Source: NORP294 sp047627915 (lineage in GTDB: Bacteria; Bacteroidota; Bacteroidia; Flavobacteriales_E; Vicingaceae). Taken from it: a stretch of DNA of 64,000 nt. Location: positions 112,004 through 176,003 of the forward strand of contig JBLHTZ010000001.1 of assembly GCA_047627915.1 (NCBI GenBank), in the 5' to 3' direction. Positions 8,838 through 18,877 of the stretch are shown here, piece by piece. The notes below the pieces were generated by a model. That model did not search any database and was not told the DNA's origin. It saw only the letters and a list, made by a program, of their open reading frames with translations. Both the position numbers and the translations under genes were made by a program. The first letter of the stretch is position 1. Each line of letters begins with the position of its first letter.

Positions 8838-9647
8838 TTACAGCATTCCCACTAACTCTTCGTACAACTTGGTCAGGTCTTTTTCTGCTTTACCAGCAAT
8901 TTCTAAAATTTCAGCAATAGAAACTGGTTTTAAATTATCAGGATCACACTCATCGGTTAAAACAGAAATAGCAACACAAGGAATTCCCATATGGTTAGCA
9001 ACAATTACCTCTGGCACAGTAGACATTCCGACTGCGTCCGTTCCAATTGTTCTCAAATATCGATACTCCGCTCTGGTTTCCAAATTTGGTCCAGCTACAG
9101 GAGTGTACACTCCTTCGTGCAGGGTAATCCCTTTTTCTTTGGCAATTCCTTTCAATAAGTCATTCATTTCCTTATCGTACGGCTGACTCATATCAGGAAA
9201 TCGAGGACCTAAATCATCGAAATTTTTTCCACGAAGTGGATTGTCAGGCAGCATGTTAATGTGGTCATCAATTAACATTAACTCCCCTTTTTTGAAATTT
9301 GGATTTACAGTACCAGCGGCATTTGAAATTAAAAGCTTCTCGATTCCTAATAATTTCATCACTCGAATTGGAAACGTTATTTCTTGCCCAGAATAGCCTT
9401 CATAATAATGAAAACGACCTTGCATGGCCAACACTTTTTTACCATTCAAATTCCCATAAATCAGTTTGCCTGAATGAGACTCTACCGTTGAAACAGGAAA
9501 ATTTGGAATATCAGCATAATCAATCGTTTGTTCTGCATCAATTTGAAGCGCTAAGTTGCCTAAACCCGTTCCTAAAACGATTCCAATTTTTGCATGCTCA
9601 ACTCCTCTCGATTTGATGTAATCTGCTGCTGCTCTTATATTTTCCAT
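8838..9647 (-). CDS. punA: Purine nucleoside phosphorylase (trimeric PNP family)
   Basis: This enzyme cleaves purine (deoxy)nucleosides with phosphate to base and (deoxy)ribose-1-phosphate. The 269 residues carry the family marks GIVLGTGLG (phosphate loop), ESHSGKLIYG, GRFHYYEGY, ISNAAGTVNP, VAGPNLETRAEYR and VGMSTVPEVIVANH. The gene is 7 bases downstream of an arsenosugar-type glycosyltransferase and on the same strand as ArsS. This suggests it may also remove adenine from an arsenic-substituted deoxyadenosine intermediate; that is inference. Ordinary purine salvage is the default role. Confidence 0.93.
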   Translation of the reverse strand: MENIRAAADYIKSRGVEHAKIGIVLGTGLGNLALQIDAEQTIDYADIPNFPVSTVESHSGKLIYGNLNGKKVLAMQGRFHYYEGYSGQEITFPIRVMKLLGIEKLLISNAAGTVNPNFKKGELMLIDDHINMLPDNPLRGKNFDDLGPRFPDMSQPYDKEMNDLLKGIAKEKGITLHEGVYTPVAGPNLETRAEYRYLRTIGTDAVGMSTVPEVIVANHMGIPCVAISVLTDECDPDNLKPVSIAEILEIAGKAEKDLTKLYEELVGML

Positions 9648-9654
9648 GGTTGTG

Positions 9655-10245
9655 CTATTTTAATTTGTACCCAGATTTTTCCAAATCTTCAAGGGTGTCC
9701 AAATCTATTAATTCTTTCAATAAACAGACTGATAAATTATTAGTATTTGCTCTCTGTATCGTTTCTTTCAGCACTTTTTCCGTGCTCCATGTTATGTCTT
9801 GAAAGAGTTCAGGATGGAAGTTATTTGCTCCAAGTAAGTAATAACCTCCATCATTGGCAGGACCAATAACAACATCCGAATCGTCTAACTTTTCAAATGC
9901 AGCTTCAATTTTCTGGGCGTCTAAATCATAACAATCACTCCCGATTATAATTACTTTGCCTCCTTGCGTATATATTGACCGAAAAGCATCAGTAATCTTA
10001 TTCCCTAAGTCACCTTCAGCCTGAACGTACTTTAAAAAGGATTCCTCACTCCATAAATCATTAGAAATTTGTTCTGAATAAAAAACATGTCTTTCTGCAT
10101 TAACAGCCAAGCATTCTTTTCGACATTTTTCGACTAAATCATTGTACACCTCCAGTGCCTTTTCGTGACCAATTGACGCAGCTAAGCGAGTTTTAACAGT
10201 TCCTAAAACTGGGTTTTTTACGAAAACAATTAAATGCTTTTGCAT
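9655..10245 (-). CDS. DUF2064 / arsenosugar-type glycosyltransferase
   Basis: The protein has 196 residues with a GT-A nucleotide-sugar-binding layout: FVKNPVLGTVKTRLA at residues 8-22, the acidic IIGSDCYDLD block, and the conserved GPANDGGYYLLG motif. This family (DUF2064, also named TIGR04282 arsenosugar biosynthesis glycosyltransferase) is found beside ArsS in many bacteria. It lies one base downstream of the arsS-like stop, so the two are cotranscribed. It probably transfers a sugar or related moiety late in arsenosugar assembly; the substrate cannot be read from the sequence. Confidence 0.88.
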   Translation of the reverse strand: MQKHLIVFVKNPVLGTVKTRLAASIGHEKALEVYNDLVEKCRKECLAVNAERHVFYSEQISNDLWSEESFLKYVQAEGDLGNKITDAFRSIYTQGGKVIIIGSDCYDLDAQKIEAAFEKLDDSDVVIGPANDGGYYLLGANNFHPELFQDITWSTEKVLKETIQRANTNNLSVCLLKELIDLDTLEDLEKSGYKLK

Positions 10246-10246
10246 G

Positions 10247-11299
10247 CTAAGCTACTGTTCCTTGACAACTTGACCCAGCTCCTGCCGTGCAACCGTAACA
10301 ATGCTGATTGATTAATATGGTGCGAGCTGCCAATTTTTCGAGATCAAAATCATTGATGTGTTGGGTACTGTTGTCTGCTACTTTCATGTCTAATTGCTGA
10401 TTAAAATCACAATCATACATGTAACCATCCCAATCTACTGAAATAGTATTTTTACACATGAGCCCATCAACAGCGGCTGGATTAAATGCCATTACTAGCT
10501 TTTCCATATACTCTTCATAGTTATCACTAGCCACCAAGTAATCCAAAAAACGACTAATTGGGATGTTCGTTATGGCAAAAAGGTTGTGAAAATCAATGTC
10601 AAAATCCTTCTTCAAATTTTTCTTGAAGTCGGCTTCTAACTCTCCTTGGTCACTTGGTAAAAATGCCCCATTAGGATTATAAACCAAATCTAATTTTAGG
10701 TCACTCTCTTCCAAACCATACCCTACAGCATTTAACTCTTGTAGTGCCTTAATTGACTTTGCAAAAACACCATCACCTCGTTGTGCATCTGTTTTCCCAG
10801 CTTGATAGTACGGCAAAGAAGAAACAACATGAACCTTGTTCTTTTTGAAAAATTCGGGTAAATCGTAGTGTTTTTTATTCGCTCGAATGATTGTTAAATT
10901 CGAACGTACAATAATTTCCTGCACTCCTATTTTTGTTAACTCTTCTACAAACCATCGAAAAAGAGGGTTCATTTCAGGAGCTCCACCAGTTAAATCAACC
11001 GTTGGTATTTTATTCACTTTTAAAATCTCTATGCAACGTTGCAGGTGATCTTTGGTCATGATTTCCTTGCGATCTGGTCCTGCGTCCACATGGCAATGCT
11101 TACAAACCTGATTACACATGTAACCTAAATTGATTTGAAAGATTTCCAACTTGTTCGGTTTTAAGGGAAACTGATTGATCGGCTTCAACTTTTCGACAAA
11201 AGTGGGTAGTTCAGTTTTAAACGGTTCCCCCGCTAAAACCTTCAATTGATTCTCAATCATCGCCAATTTATTTCCGCTGGCTTTTAGTGACTTAATCAT
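10247..11299 (-). CDS. arsS: Arsenosugar biosynthesis radical SAM protein ArsS
   Basis: The 350-residue radical SAM enzyme has a CxxxCxxC iron-sulfur motif at C62, C66 and C69 (GYMCNQVCKHCHVDAGPDRKE). A C-terminal cysteine-rich segment (C334, C337, C345 in HCYGCTAGAGSSC) probably holds an auxiliary cluster. ArsS proteins are reported to join a methylated arsenical to the 5'-deoxyadenosyl group, the first arsenosugar step. The downstream genes encode a DUF2064 glycosyltransferase and a nucleoside phosphorylase; upstream are an AhpD-like protein and DUF547. The usual partner, the arsenite methyltransferase ArsM, is not in this window. Confidence 0.9.
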   Translation of the reverse strand: MIKSLKASGNKLAMIENQLKVLAGEPFKTELPTFVEKLKPINQFPLKPNKLEIFQINLGYMCNQVCKHCHVDAGPDRKEIMTKDHLQRCIEILKVNKIPTVDLTGGAPEMNPLFRWFVEELTKIGVQEIIVRSNLTIIRANKKHYDLPEFFKKNKVHVVSSLPYYQAGKTDAQRGDGVFAKSIKALQELNAVGYGLEESDLKLDLVYNPNGAFLPSDQGELEADFKKNLKKDFDIDFHNLFAITNIPISRFLDYLVASDNYEEYMEKLVMAFNPAAVDGLMCKNTISVDWDGYMYDCDFNQQLDMKVADNSTQHINDFDLEKLAARTILINQHCYGCTAGAGSSCQGTVA

Positions 11300-11327
11300 G
11301 TACTTTGGTGTTTCAATTTAGATTCGA

Positions 11328-11663
11328 TTACATCGATTGCTTTTTCACTTTGTTCATCATTTGAACACTGTGAACTAAAGTAGCGCCGCTTTTTATTGCT
11401 GCCCCAACATGAACAGCTTCCATCATTTGCGCTTCACTAATCCCTCTTTTCAATGCATCTTCAGTATAAGCATCGATACAATATGGGCACTGTTCAGTAT
11501 GAGAAACAGCCAATGCAATCAGCGATTTTTCTCTTGCCGTTAAAGCTCCTTCTTTGAATACCTCTCCATAGTAATCGAAGAATTTTTCAGCTAGTTTTGG
11601 CTCGAAATCGGCAATTTCTCCGAATTTTTTTAAATCTTTTGGTTTGTAATATGACTTTTCCAT
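11328..11663 (-). CDS. AhpD/carboxymuconolactone decarboxylase-like protein (arsenosugar-associated)
   Basis: This small helical protein of 111 residues has the AhpD-type redox CxxC at C59 and C62 (EQCPYCIDAYTEDALKRG). AhpD enzymes usually have a proton-relay histidine four residues after the second cysteine; here that position is Tyr66. A peroxidase-like AhpD relative with this CPYCIDAYT pattern is known next to arsS. The gene is 28 bases upstream of arsS on the same strand. A thiol redox or peroxidase-like role in arsenic chemistry is inferred. Confidence 0.82.
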   Translation of the reverse strand: MEKSYYKPKDLKKFGEIADFEPKLAEKFFDYYGEVFKEGALTAREKSLIALAVSHTEQCPYCIDAYTEDALKRGISEAQMMEAVHVGAAIKSGATLVHSVQMMNKVKKQSM

Positions 11664-11686
11664 ACTTCGAAAATACTGTCTTTTGT

Positions 11687-12406
11687 TTACTTGTTAATGT
11701 TCCAATTGTATTCTTTGAAACTAATTTTAGTTGTTGTCAATTTAGTAGTTGTATACCTGTTAAGGTAGTCTACAACAGTCCCATTTTTTGTGAAATCATC
11801 TTTATACCAATCAAATAATTTTGATATTTCAGCTTCGGTAGCAGTTATCTCGTTTTTCGATGAGTTATTTATAAATTCTTTCGCCGCCTTGTCTAACTTT
11901 TCATCTAATCCATCAGCAAAAAATGCTGAATTTGACAATTTCGGACAAGACACAGAAGCACAATTAACTACAAAATGAATTCTGGGGTCGGCATACTTTT
12001 TTCTAAGTATATCGTGCTCGATGTTATTTAACGAATATTTCTCTCCTTTAATGTCAATAAACTTTAAATCCCAAGCCTTACCTCCATTTATCTCCATGAT
12101 TGATTTTAAAGGATAATTGTTTAACATTAATTTAATCGTAAAAGCATTGTATGCATTAATCCAGTACGCCATGGTTTCATTTCTCGACCAGTTCCCATCG
12201 GGTTTAGTTGTCGAAAGTAAAGCTAAATAGGTATCAAAAACTACTTGGTCTTTCTTAAACCCCTGATAATTTACATTGCCTTGAGTTGATACGTTTTTTA
12301 GAAGCAGTTTATCCCAAAGGGAATGATCAAATTTTGGCTCACTAACACCAGCGAAGGAAACAAGTGAAAAGAAAATAACTATGGCTATTGCTGTAATGTT
12401 TTTCAT
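11687..12406 (-). CDS. DUF547 domain protein, secreted
   Basis: The 239-residue protein has a signal peptide (MKNITAIAIVIFFSLVSFAGV). The DUF547 domain shows the conserved AYWINAYNAFTIKLML and FVVNCASVSCPKL blocks. The biochemical function of DUF547 is not established; the conserved Cys and His residues suggest an enzyme of papain-like fold. It is the first gene of the co-directional set running into the AhpD-like protein, ArsS, the glycosyltransferase and the nucleoside phosphorylase, so a link to arsenic metabolism is plausible but unproven. Confidence 0.85.
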   Translation of the reverse strand: MKNITAIAIVIFFSLVSFAGVSEPKFDHSLWDKLLLKNVSTQGNVNYQGFKKDQVVFDTYLALLSTTKPDGNWSRNETMAYWINAYNAFTIKLMLNNYPLKSIMEINGGKAWDLKFIDIKGEKYSLNNIEHDILRKKYADPRIHFVVNCASVSCPKLSNSAFFADGLDEKLDKAAKEFINNSSKNEITATEAEISKLFDWYKDDFTKNGTVVDYLNRYTTTKLTTTKISFKEYNWNINK

Positions 12407-12507
12407 ACAATTAATTTAGAGTGTAAAGCTAGTGAAAGCAATAAATTACGAATGTCGATTGTTTGACAAAGTCAGATAGCGTAATAAAATGTAACAATTT
12501 TTAACAG

Positions 12508-13119
12508 CTAAGCCGACAAGAGGCCAACTAAACTCTTATATGTATTCGAAAGTTGCACAGATAAATCAGAAGTGCTCACCCAAACTGCTTTTTCAATCGC
12601 TTCCTCTTTTTGAGGGGTCAATTGCTCATTGCCTGCATAACTCATTTCAAACCAATAGGTGGTCTTTAAAATTCGTTCTTCCTTCTGAACATAGACATGA
12701 TATGTATTGAGTAACTGCTTTCCTAGTTTTAAATTTTTAATTCCACACTCCTCCTCTACTTCCCTTACGGCGGATTGTTCAGGAGTCTCTCCCGCTTCCA
12801 TTTTACCTTTTGGCAAATCCCACTTGCCTAGTCTGTAGATTAAAAGAAGTTCTCCGTTAGAATTGTGAACCTTTCCACCTGCAGCACCAATTAAAGAAAA
12901 CTGTTCTTGAAAAAGGGCCCAAAGATGTTCTAGATTTTTTGAATTCAAGAAGATATGCTGCACTGCTTCTTTCTCCTTCAATACCCAATCGATAATAAAG
13001 TTTATTTCATCAGCGTCTGGTTCATTCAATTCAAAAATAGATTCGAATTGTTGATTACTTTTCCGTTTTTCTCCGATAAAAATCGAATGCTCGTCAATAA
13101 AAACTTGATACCTTTGCAC
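12508..13119 (-). CDS. Nudix hydrolase
   Basis: The protein has 203 residues with a complete Nudix box at 105-127 (G105...E111...REVEEECGI 119-127), which binds metal for hydrolysis of nucleoside-diphosphate-linked substrates. The N-terminal 80 residues form a domain seen in other Bacteroidota Nudix proteins. The start codon is GTG, preceded directly by an in-frame stop, and only two bases separate it from the divergent pyrE ATG. The substrate cannot be predicted. Confidence 0.9.
   Translation of the reverse strand: MQRYQVFIDEHSIFIGEKRKSNQQFESIFELNEPDADEINFIIDWVLKEKEAVQHIFLNSKNLEHLWALFQEQFSLIGAAGGKVHNSNGELLLIYRLGKWDLPKGKMEAGETPEQSAVREVEEECGIKNLKLGKQLLNTYHVYVQKEERILKTTYWFEMSYAGNEQLTPQKEEAIEKAVWVSTSDLSVQLSNTYKSLVGLLSA
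13109..13116 (+). promoter_or_regulatory. -7 element of pyrE, inside the Nudix coding start
   Basis: TACCTTTG is an exact TAnnTTTG match and ends five bases before the pyrE ATG at 13122. Transcription from it would start at or within a few bases of the A of the ATG, giving a leaderless or nearly leaderless pyrE mRNA. No clear -33 element is present. The motif overlaps codons 2-4 of the divergent Nudix gene. Confidence 0.5.
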
Positions 13120-13121
13120 CT

Positions 13122-13769
13122 ATGCAAATTAACAAAGAAACGGCGAAAAGTGTAGCGGAATGTTTGCTTCAAATAAAAGCGATTGAACTCAATAAAATTC
13201 AGCCATTTACATGGGCTTCAGGATGGAAATCGCCAATATACTGTGACAACAGAAAGACTCTTTCTTATCCAAAAGTGAGAACTTTTATCCGTCAGAAGTA
13301 CATCGAAACGATTTTAGATAAGTTTGGTCAAGTAGATGTAATTGCCGGAGTTGCTACCGGTGGAATTGCGCAAGCAGCATTAATTGCGCAAGAATTAGAA
13401 CTCCCTTTAGTCTATGTTCGATCTTCATCAAAAGGGCATGGCTTGCAAAACCTAATTGAAGGAGTGGTTGAGTCAGGTCAAAGAGTAGTGGTGATTGAAG
13501 ATTTAATCTCAACAGGAATGAGCAGCTTGAAAGCCGTTGATGCATTGCGAGAAAAAGGATGTAACGTTGTAGGCATGGTCGCTATTTTTAGCTATGGATT
13601 TGAAACTGCTGATCAAAACTTTAAAGAATACTCGTGTCCTCTTTATACATTGGGTGATTATGACTCGATGATTGAAGTTGCAGCTGAAGAAGGTTACATA
13701 AACAACGAAGACATTAAATCATTAAAAGGTTGGAGGAAAGATCCAGCAAATTGGAACGTATTAGTATGA
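13122..13769 (+). CDS. pyrE: Orotate phosphoribosyltransferase
   Basis: This enzyme makes orotidine 5'-phosphate from orotate and PRPP in pyrimidine synthesis. The 215 residues carry the PRPP-binding motif VVVIEDLISTGMSS, the catalytic-loop segment YVRSSSKGHG, and the N-terminal orotate-binding WASGWKSPIYCDNR. It is divergent from the Nudix gene with a two-base gap. The following SRPBCC gene starts within its stop codon (ATGA), so the two are translationally coupled. Confidence 0.96.
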   Translation: MQINKETAKSVAECLLQIKAIELNKIQPFTWASGWKSPIYCDNRKTLSYPKVRTFIRQKYIETILDKFGQVDVIAGVATGGIAQAALIAQELELPLVYVRSSSKGHGLQNLIEGVVESGQRVVVIEDLISTGMSSLKAVDALREKGCNVVGMVAIFSYGFETADQNFKEYSCPLYTLGDYDSMIEVAAEEGYINNEDIKSLKGWRKDPANWNVLV

Positions 13770-14170
13770 CAACAATAGAAACCGAAAAGAAAATTTCTTC
13801 AAATAGTCCTGAGCAAATTTTTGCTTTCTTGAATGACATGAACAACTTTGAAAAGTTGATGCCAGAAGGGAAAATTGAAAAATGGGAATCAACCGAGGAT
13901 CAGTGTGAATTCACCATTAAAGGCATGGCAAGAATTGGACTAAAGAAAGAAACAACGAACGCCCCAAACCATATGAAAGTTTCTTCGTTTGGAAAGGTGC
14001 CTTTTACATTTGATTTGGACATTAACTTGAACGAACAAGCTGATCAACAAACAGAAGTAAGCATGGTGTTTAATGGAGACATTAATCCATTCATGAAAAT
14101 GATGGTAGAAAAACCTTTGAGAAACTTTTTCAACTATCTCGTAACAAAAGCAGCTGAAACGAAGTTTTAA
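13766..14170 (+). CDS. SRPBCC/START-like domain protein
   Basis: The protein has 134 residues from the ATG at 13766, which overlaps the pyrE stop; an earlier in-frame start inside pyrE is unlikely. It has a helix-grip SRPBCC fold pattern (SNSPEQIFAFLNDMNNFEKLMP at the N-terminus, a beta-rich middle and a long C-terminal helix MKMMVEKPLRNFFNYLV). Such proteins bind hydrophobic ligands in a central cavity. The ligand is unknown. Coupling to pyrE is conserved in many Bacteroidota. Confidence 0.82.
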   Translation: MTTIETEKKISSNSPEQIFAFLNDMNNFEKLMPEGKIEKWESTEDQCEFTIKGMARIGLKKETTNAPNHMKVSSFGKVPFTFDLDINLNEQADQQTEVSMVFNGDINPFMKMMVEKPLRNFFNYLVTKAAETKF

Positions 14171-14910
14171 TCCAAAAACTTCAGTTCTTTTAAGTCATAG
14201 CTTTTTAGCTTACCGTTTCTATTTACTTGTAATTTCCCGGAAGGTAAAACTCCGAGAATTACACCTAAAAACTCCCCTTCTTCGTCGCTATACTGTTGCG
14301 GTGTTCCAAAACCAAATAGTGAATTCAAATACATTTGTTGCAGGTTCAAATTTCCAGAGATAAACTGCACATAGTTAGAACGAAACACTTGTAGTAAGTG
14401 ATCCAACAACAATTGGCGGTCTAATAAGCGGTCTAATTCTAATCGCAGCGATGTTGCTGGTCGAGTAAAATTGGCAAACGACTCTTGGTTGACGTTTATT
14501 CCAATTCCAATTATAGAGTGACTTATTTCACGACCTTGAATACTATTTTCGATTAACACCCCAACAATTTTTTTCCCTTTTACCAAAATGTCATTGGGCC
14601 ATTTAATTTTAACATCATCTACTGCCATTGTGTCCAGCCATTCTTTCAAGCTTATTGCTACTAATTGACTCAGTTGAAATTGGTTCTCAACTTCAATTTT
14701 AGGAGACATTATAATACTGAATTGAAGGTTTTTACCCTTTTCAGAATCCCACTTTTGACCCAACTGTCCTTTCCCCTCTTCCTGATAATTCGTAGTAATT
14801 ACAGTGCCCTCAACACTATTTTTTTGACGCAAAAGTTCAAAGGCATAGATATTGGTTGAATGAACTGAATTTAGATGAATAAATTGAAATTGAAATTCGC
14901 TCGAATCCAT
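14167..14910 (-). CDS. birA: Biotin--[acetyl-CoA-carboxylase] ligase
   Basis: This enzyme attaches biotin to the carboxyl-carrier protein of acetyl-CoA carboxylase. The 247 residues contain the catalytic domain with GKGQLGQKWDSEKGKNLQFS (biotinyl-AMP-forming loop) and KWPNDILVKGKKIVGVLIE. There is no N-terminal helix-turn-helix, so this is a monofunctional ligase and not a repressor. It converges on the SRPBCC gene with a four-base overlap at the stops. Confidence 0.93.
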   Translation of the reverse strand: MDSSEFQFQFIHLNSVHSTNIYAFELLRQKNSVEGTVITTNYQEEGKGQLGQKWDSEKGKNLQFSIIMSPKIEVENQFQLSQLVAISLKEWLDTMAVDDVKIKWPNDILVKGKKIVGVLIENSIQGREISHSIIGIGINVNQESFANFTRPATSLRLELDRLLDRQLLLDHLLQVFRSNYVQFISGNLNLQQMYLNSLFGFGTPQQYSDEEGEFLGVILGVLPSGKLQVNRNGKLKSYDLKELKFLD

Positions 14911-14996
14911 TTATTTTAACGGCTTTTAGCCTGCAAAGGAACAAAAATTTGAGGGTTTAATTTCTTACTTTTACTCGTCGATACGGATCAAATCTT

Positions 14997-15374
14997 ATGG
15001 CGAAAGCAAAAAAGCAGTTAAATGCAGACGAATTGACACAATTAATCGTCAAAGGCATTCAAGAAAAAAAAGGCGAAAACATTGTAACACTAGACCTTAG
15101 AGGATTAGATGGTGCAGTTACAGATTATTACGTAGTTTGTGAAGCAACCTCTACAACTCAGGTTGGAGCAATAGCTGATTCCATTGAAAAAGAAGTGAGA
15201 GAAGCATGCGGTGAAAAACCTTGGCATGTAGAAGGAACAGAAAACCTCGAATGGGTGTTATTAGATTATGTAAATGTAGTAGCGCATATTTTTCAACCCG
15301 ACAAAAGAGAATTTTTCAGTATTGAAGAATTATGGGCTGATGCTAAGATAAAAGAAATACGAGCGGAGTATTAA
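14997..15374 (+). CDS. rsfS: Ribosomal silencing factor RsfS
   Basis: RsfS binds ribosomal protein uL14 and blocks subunit joining when nutrients are scarce. The 125-residue length is normal. Family marks are VTDYYVVCEATSTTQVGAIAD, WHVEG, the WVLLDYVNVVAHIF core and REFFSIEELWADA. It is followed eight bases later by ftsH, an order common in Bacteroidota. Confidence 0.94.
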   Translation: MAKAKKQLNADELTQLIVKGIQEKKGENIVTLDLRGLDGAVTDYYVVCEATSTTQVGAIADSIEKEVREACGEKPWHVEGTENLEWVLLDYVNVVAHIFQPDKREFFSIEELWADAKIKEIRAEY

Positions 15375-15382
15375 AATACGAC

Positions 15383-17536
<2,154 letters not shown>

Positions 17537-17553
17537 TTTTCTACTTTTAGAAA

Positions 17554-17766
17554 ATGTCAGTAAACTGGGTAAAAATTTATACCACTACACAATTACACAA
17601 AGCTGAAATTGTTAGAGCAGTGCTAGAAGACCATGATATTCAAACAACTGAGATGAATAAAATGGATTCTATGCACACTCACCTTACCGTGGGCGAAATT
17701 GAAATTTTTGTTGATCCGGAAAAAGCAATTCGCGCTACTCATTTAATCACTAAACACGATCTGTGA
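17554..17766 (+). CDS. DUF2007 small protein
   Basis: The 70-residue protein has the DUF2007 pattern: KIYTTTQLHKAEIVRAVLEDHDI followed by VGEIEIFVDPEKAIRATHLI, a ferredoxin-like beta-alpha-beta fold. The family is annotated as putative signal-transducing, without biochemical proof. Its stop overlaps the cdsA GTG start, so it is coupled to phospholipid synthesis genes. Confidence 0.85.
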   Translation: MSVNWVKIYTTTQLHKAEIVRAVLEDHDIQTTEMNKMDSMHTHLTVGEIEIFVDPEKAIRATHLITKHDL

Positions 17767-18593
17767 GCAATTTTAACGAACGTTTACTTACCGGAATTCT
17801 ATTTGTAGTAGTGCTTTTGGGTTCTATTTACCAAAGTGAATTAGCGTCGTCTATTTTATTCTTTGTGATTATCTTGCTTTGTCAACGTGAGTTTTATGGC
17901 TTTTTTAAAGCAAGTGAGGTGAAGCCACAAAGTTTAGTTGGCATTCTTGGTGGGCTTGGGTTTTTCTTAGCCGCAGCCGTTGCATTTCAAACGAACCTAT
18001 CGTTCAATACCTTATTCTTAATTGTTCCCTTACTATTTATCGTTTTTGTTTTTGAACTCTTTAGAAACAGAAAAGAGCCAATAGCAAATATTGGCTACAC
18101 CATTTTAGGAATTATTTATGTTGCCGTGCCATTTACCCTGCTTCACCAAATATCGTATTACAGCGATTTCCAATTTGGAGATACATACAATTATGAGGTA
18201 CTAATTGGTTACTTTTTTATTCTATGGGCAAATGATACAGGTGCTTATTTGGTAGGACGAAAATTTGGAAAAAGAAAACTATTCGAACGCATTTCACCTA
18301 AAAAAACATGGGAAGGTTCATTGGGAGGCGTATTTTTTGGCTTGCTTTTAGGTTACGTCAACTCTCAAATTTTTGAGGGTTTGGATACACTAACGTGGAT
18401 GATATTAGCACTAATTGTCGTCATCTTCGGCTCTCTTGGCGACTTGGTTGAATCGTTATTTAAAAGAAGTTTAGGCATTAAAGACTCCGGCAAAATCTTA
18501 CCGGGACACGGCGGTGTACTCGATCGTTTCGACGGTATATTTATTTCAGCTCCTATGGTGTACACCTTCTTAAAGGTTCTAAGTATTTGGTAA
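17763..18593 (+). CDS. cdsA: Phosphatidate cytidylyltransferase
   Basis: CdsA makes CDP-diacylglycerol from phosphatidic acid and CTP in the inner membrane. The 276 residues include about eight hydrophobic segments, the SPKKTWEGSLGG block and the C-terminal signature LGDLVESLFKRSLGIKDSG..LPGHGGVLDRFDG. The start is GTG overlapping the previous stop. It heads a phospholipid set that continues with a small lipoprotein and psd. Confidence 0.95.
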   Translation: MSNFNERLLTGILFVVVLLGSIYQSELASSILFFVIILLCQREFYGFFKASEVKPQSLVGILGGLGFFLAAAVAFQTNLSFNTLFLIVPLLFIVFVFELFRNRKEPIANIGYTILGIIYVAVPFTLLHQISYYSDFQFGDTYNYEVLIGYFFILWANDTGAYLVGRKFGKRKLFERISPKKTWEGSLGGVFFGLLLGYVNSQIFEGLDTLTWMILALIVVIFGSLGDLVESLFKRSLGIKDSGKILPGHGGVLDRFDGIFISAPMVYTFLKVLSIW

Positions 18594-18594
18594 T

Positions 18595-18792
18595 ATGAAC
18601 CGCGGTATTATTTTTATTCTTTCTATTCTCTCCCTCTTTCTAATCTCTTGTGAAACCACTAGAACGAATAAGACAATTGCTGAACCGACTGAAGTAAAAC
18701 CCGATTCAAGTTCAACCATGCGCGTAAAACCGTTGAGTACAGAAAAAACACACGAAGGCGGCGTAGACCAAACAAAGTCAATTTTTAAATAG
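18595..18792 (+). CDS. Small lipoprotein
   Basis: The 65-residue protein has an N-terminal hydrophobic stretch and a lipobox (FLISC, Cys at residue 19), then a hydrophilic Thr/Lys/Glu-rich tail with no recognisable domain. It starts one base after the cdsA stop, so it is cotranscribed. The function is unknown; the short size and lipobox suggest an envelope protein. Confidence 0.65.
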   Translation: MNRGIIFILSILSLFLISCETTRTNKTIAEPTEVKPDSSSTMRVKPLSTEKTHEGGVDQTKSIFK

Positions 18793-18852
18793 GTTTTTTC
18801 TTCAATCTTTATAAGTGTTGATGAATGACTAATTAATTGCGTTTTTCTTCGC

Positions 18853-18860
18853 TATTTTTG
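18853..18860 (+). promoter_or_regulatory. -7 element of psd
   Basis: TATTTTTG matches TAnnTTTG exactly and ends 17 bases before the psd ATG. No good -33 element is seen at the expected spacing. Confidence 0.4.
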
Positions 18861-18877
18861 AAACTAAATTTTACCTC

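Noticed and set aside
14911..14996. Promoter for rsfS (TACTTTTA near 14966)
   Set aside because: It misses the final G of TAnnTTTG and has no -33 partner at the right spacing, so it was not annotated.
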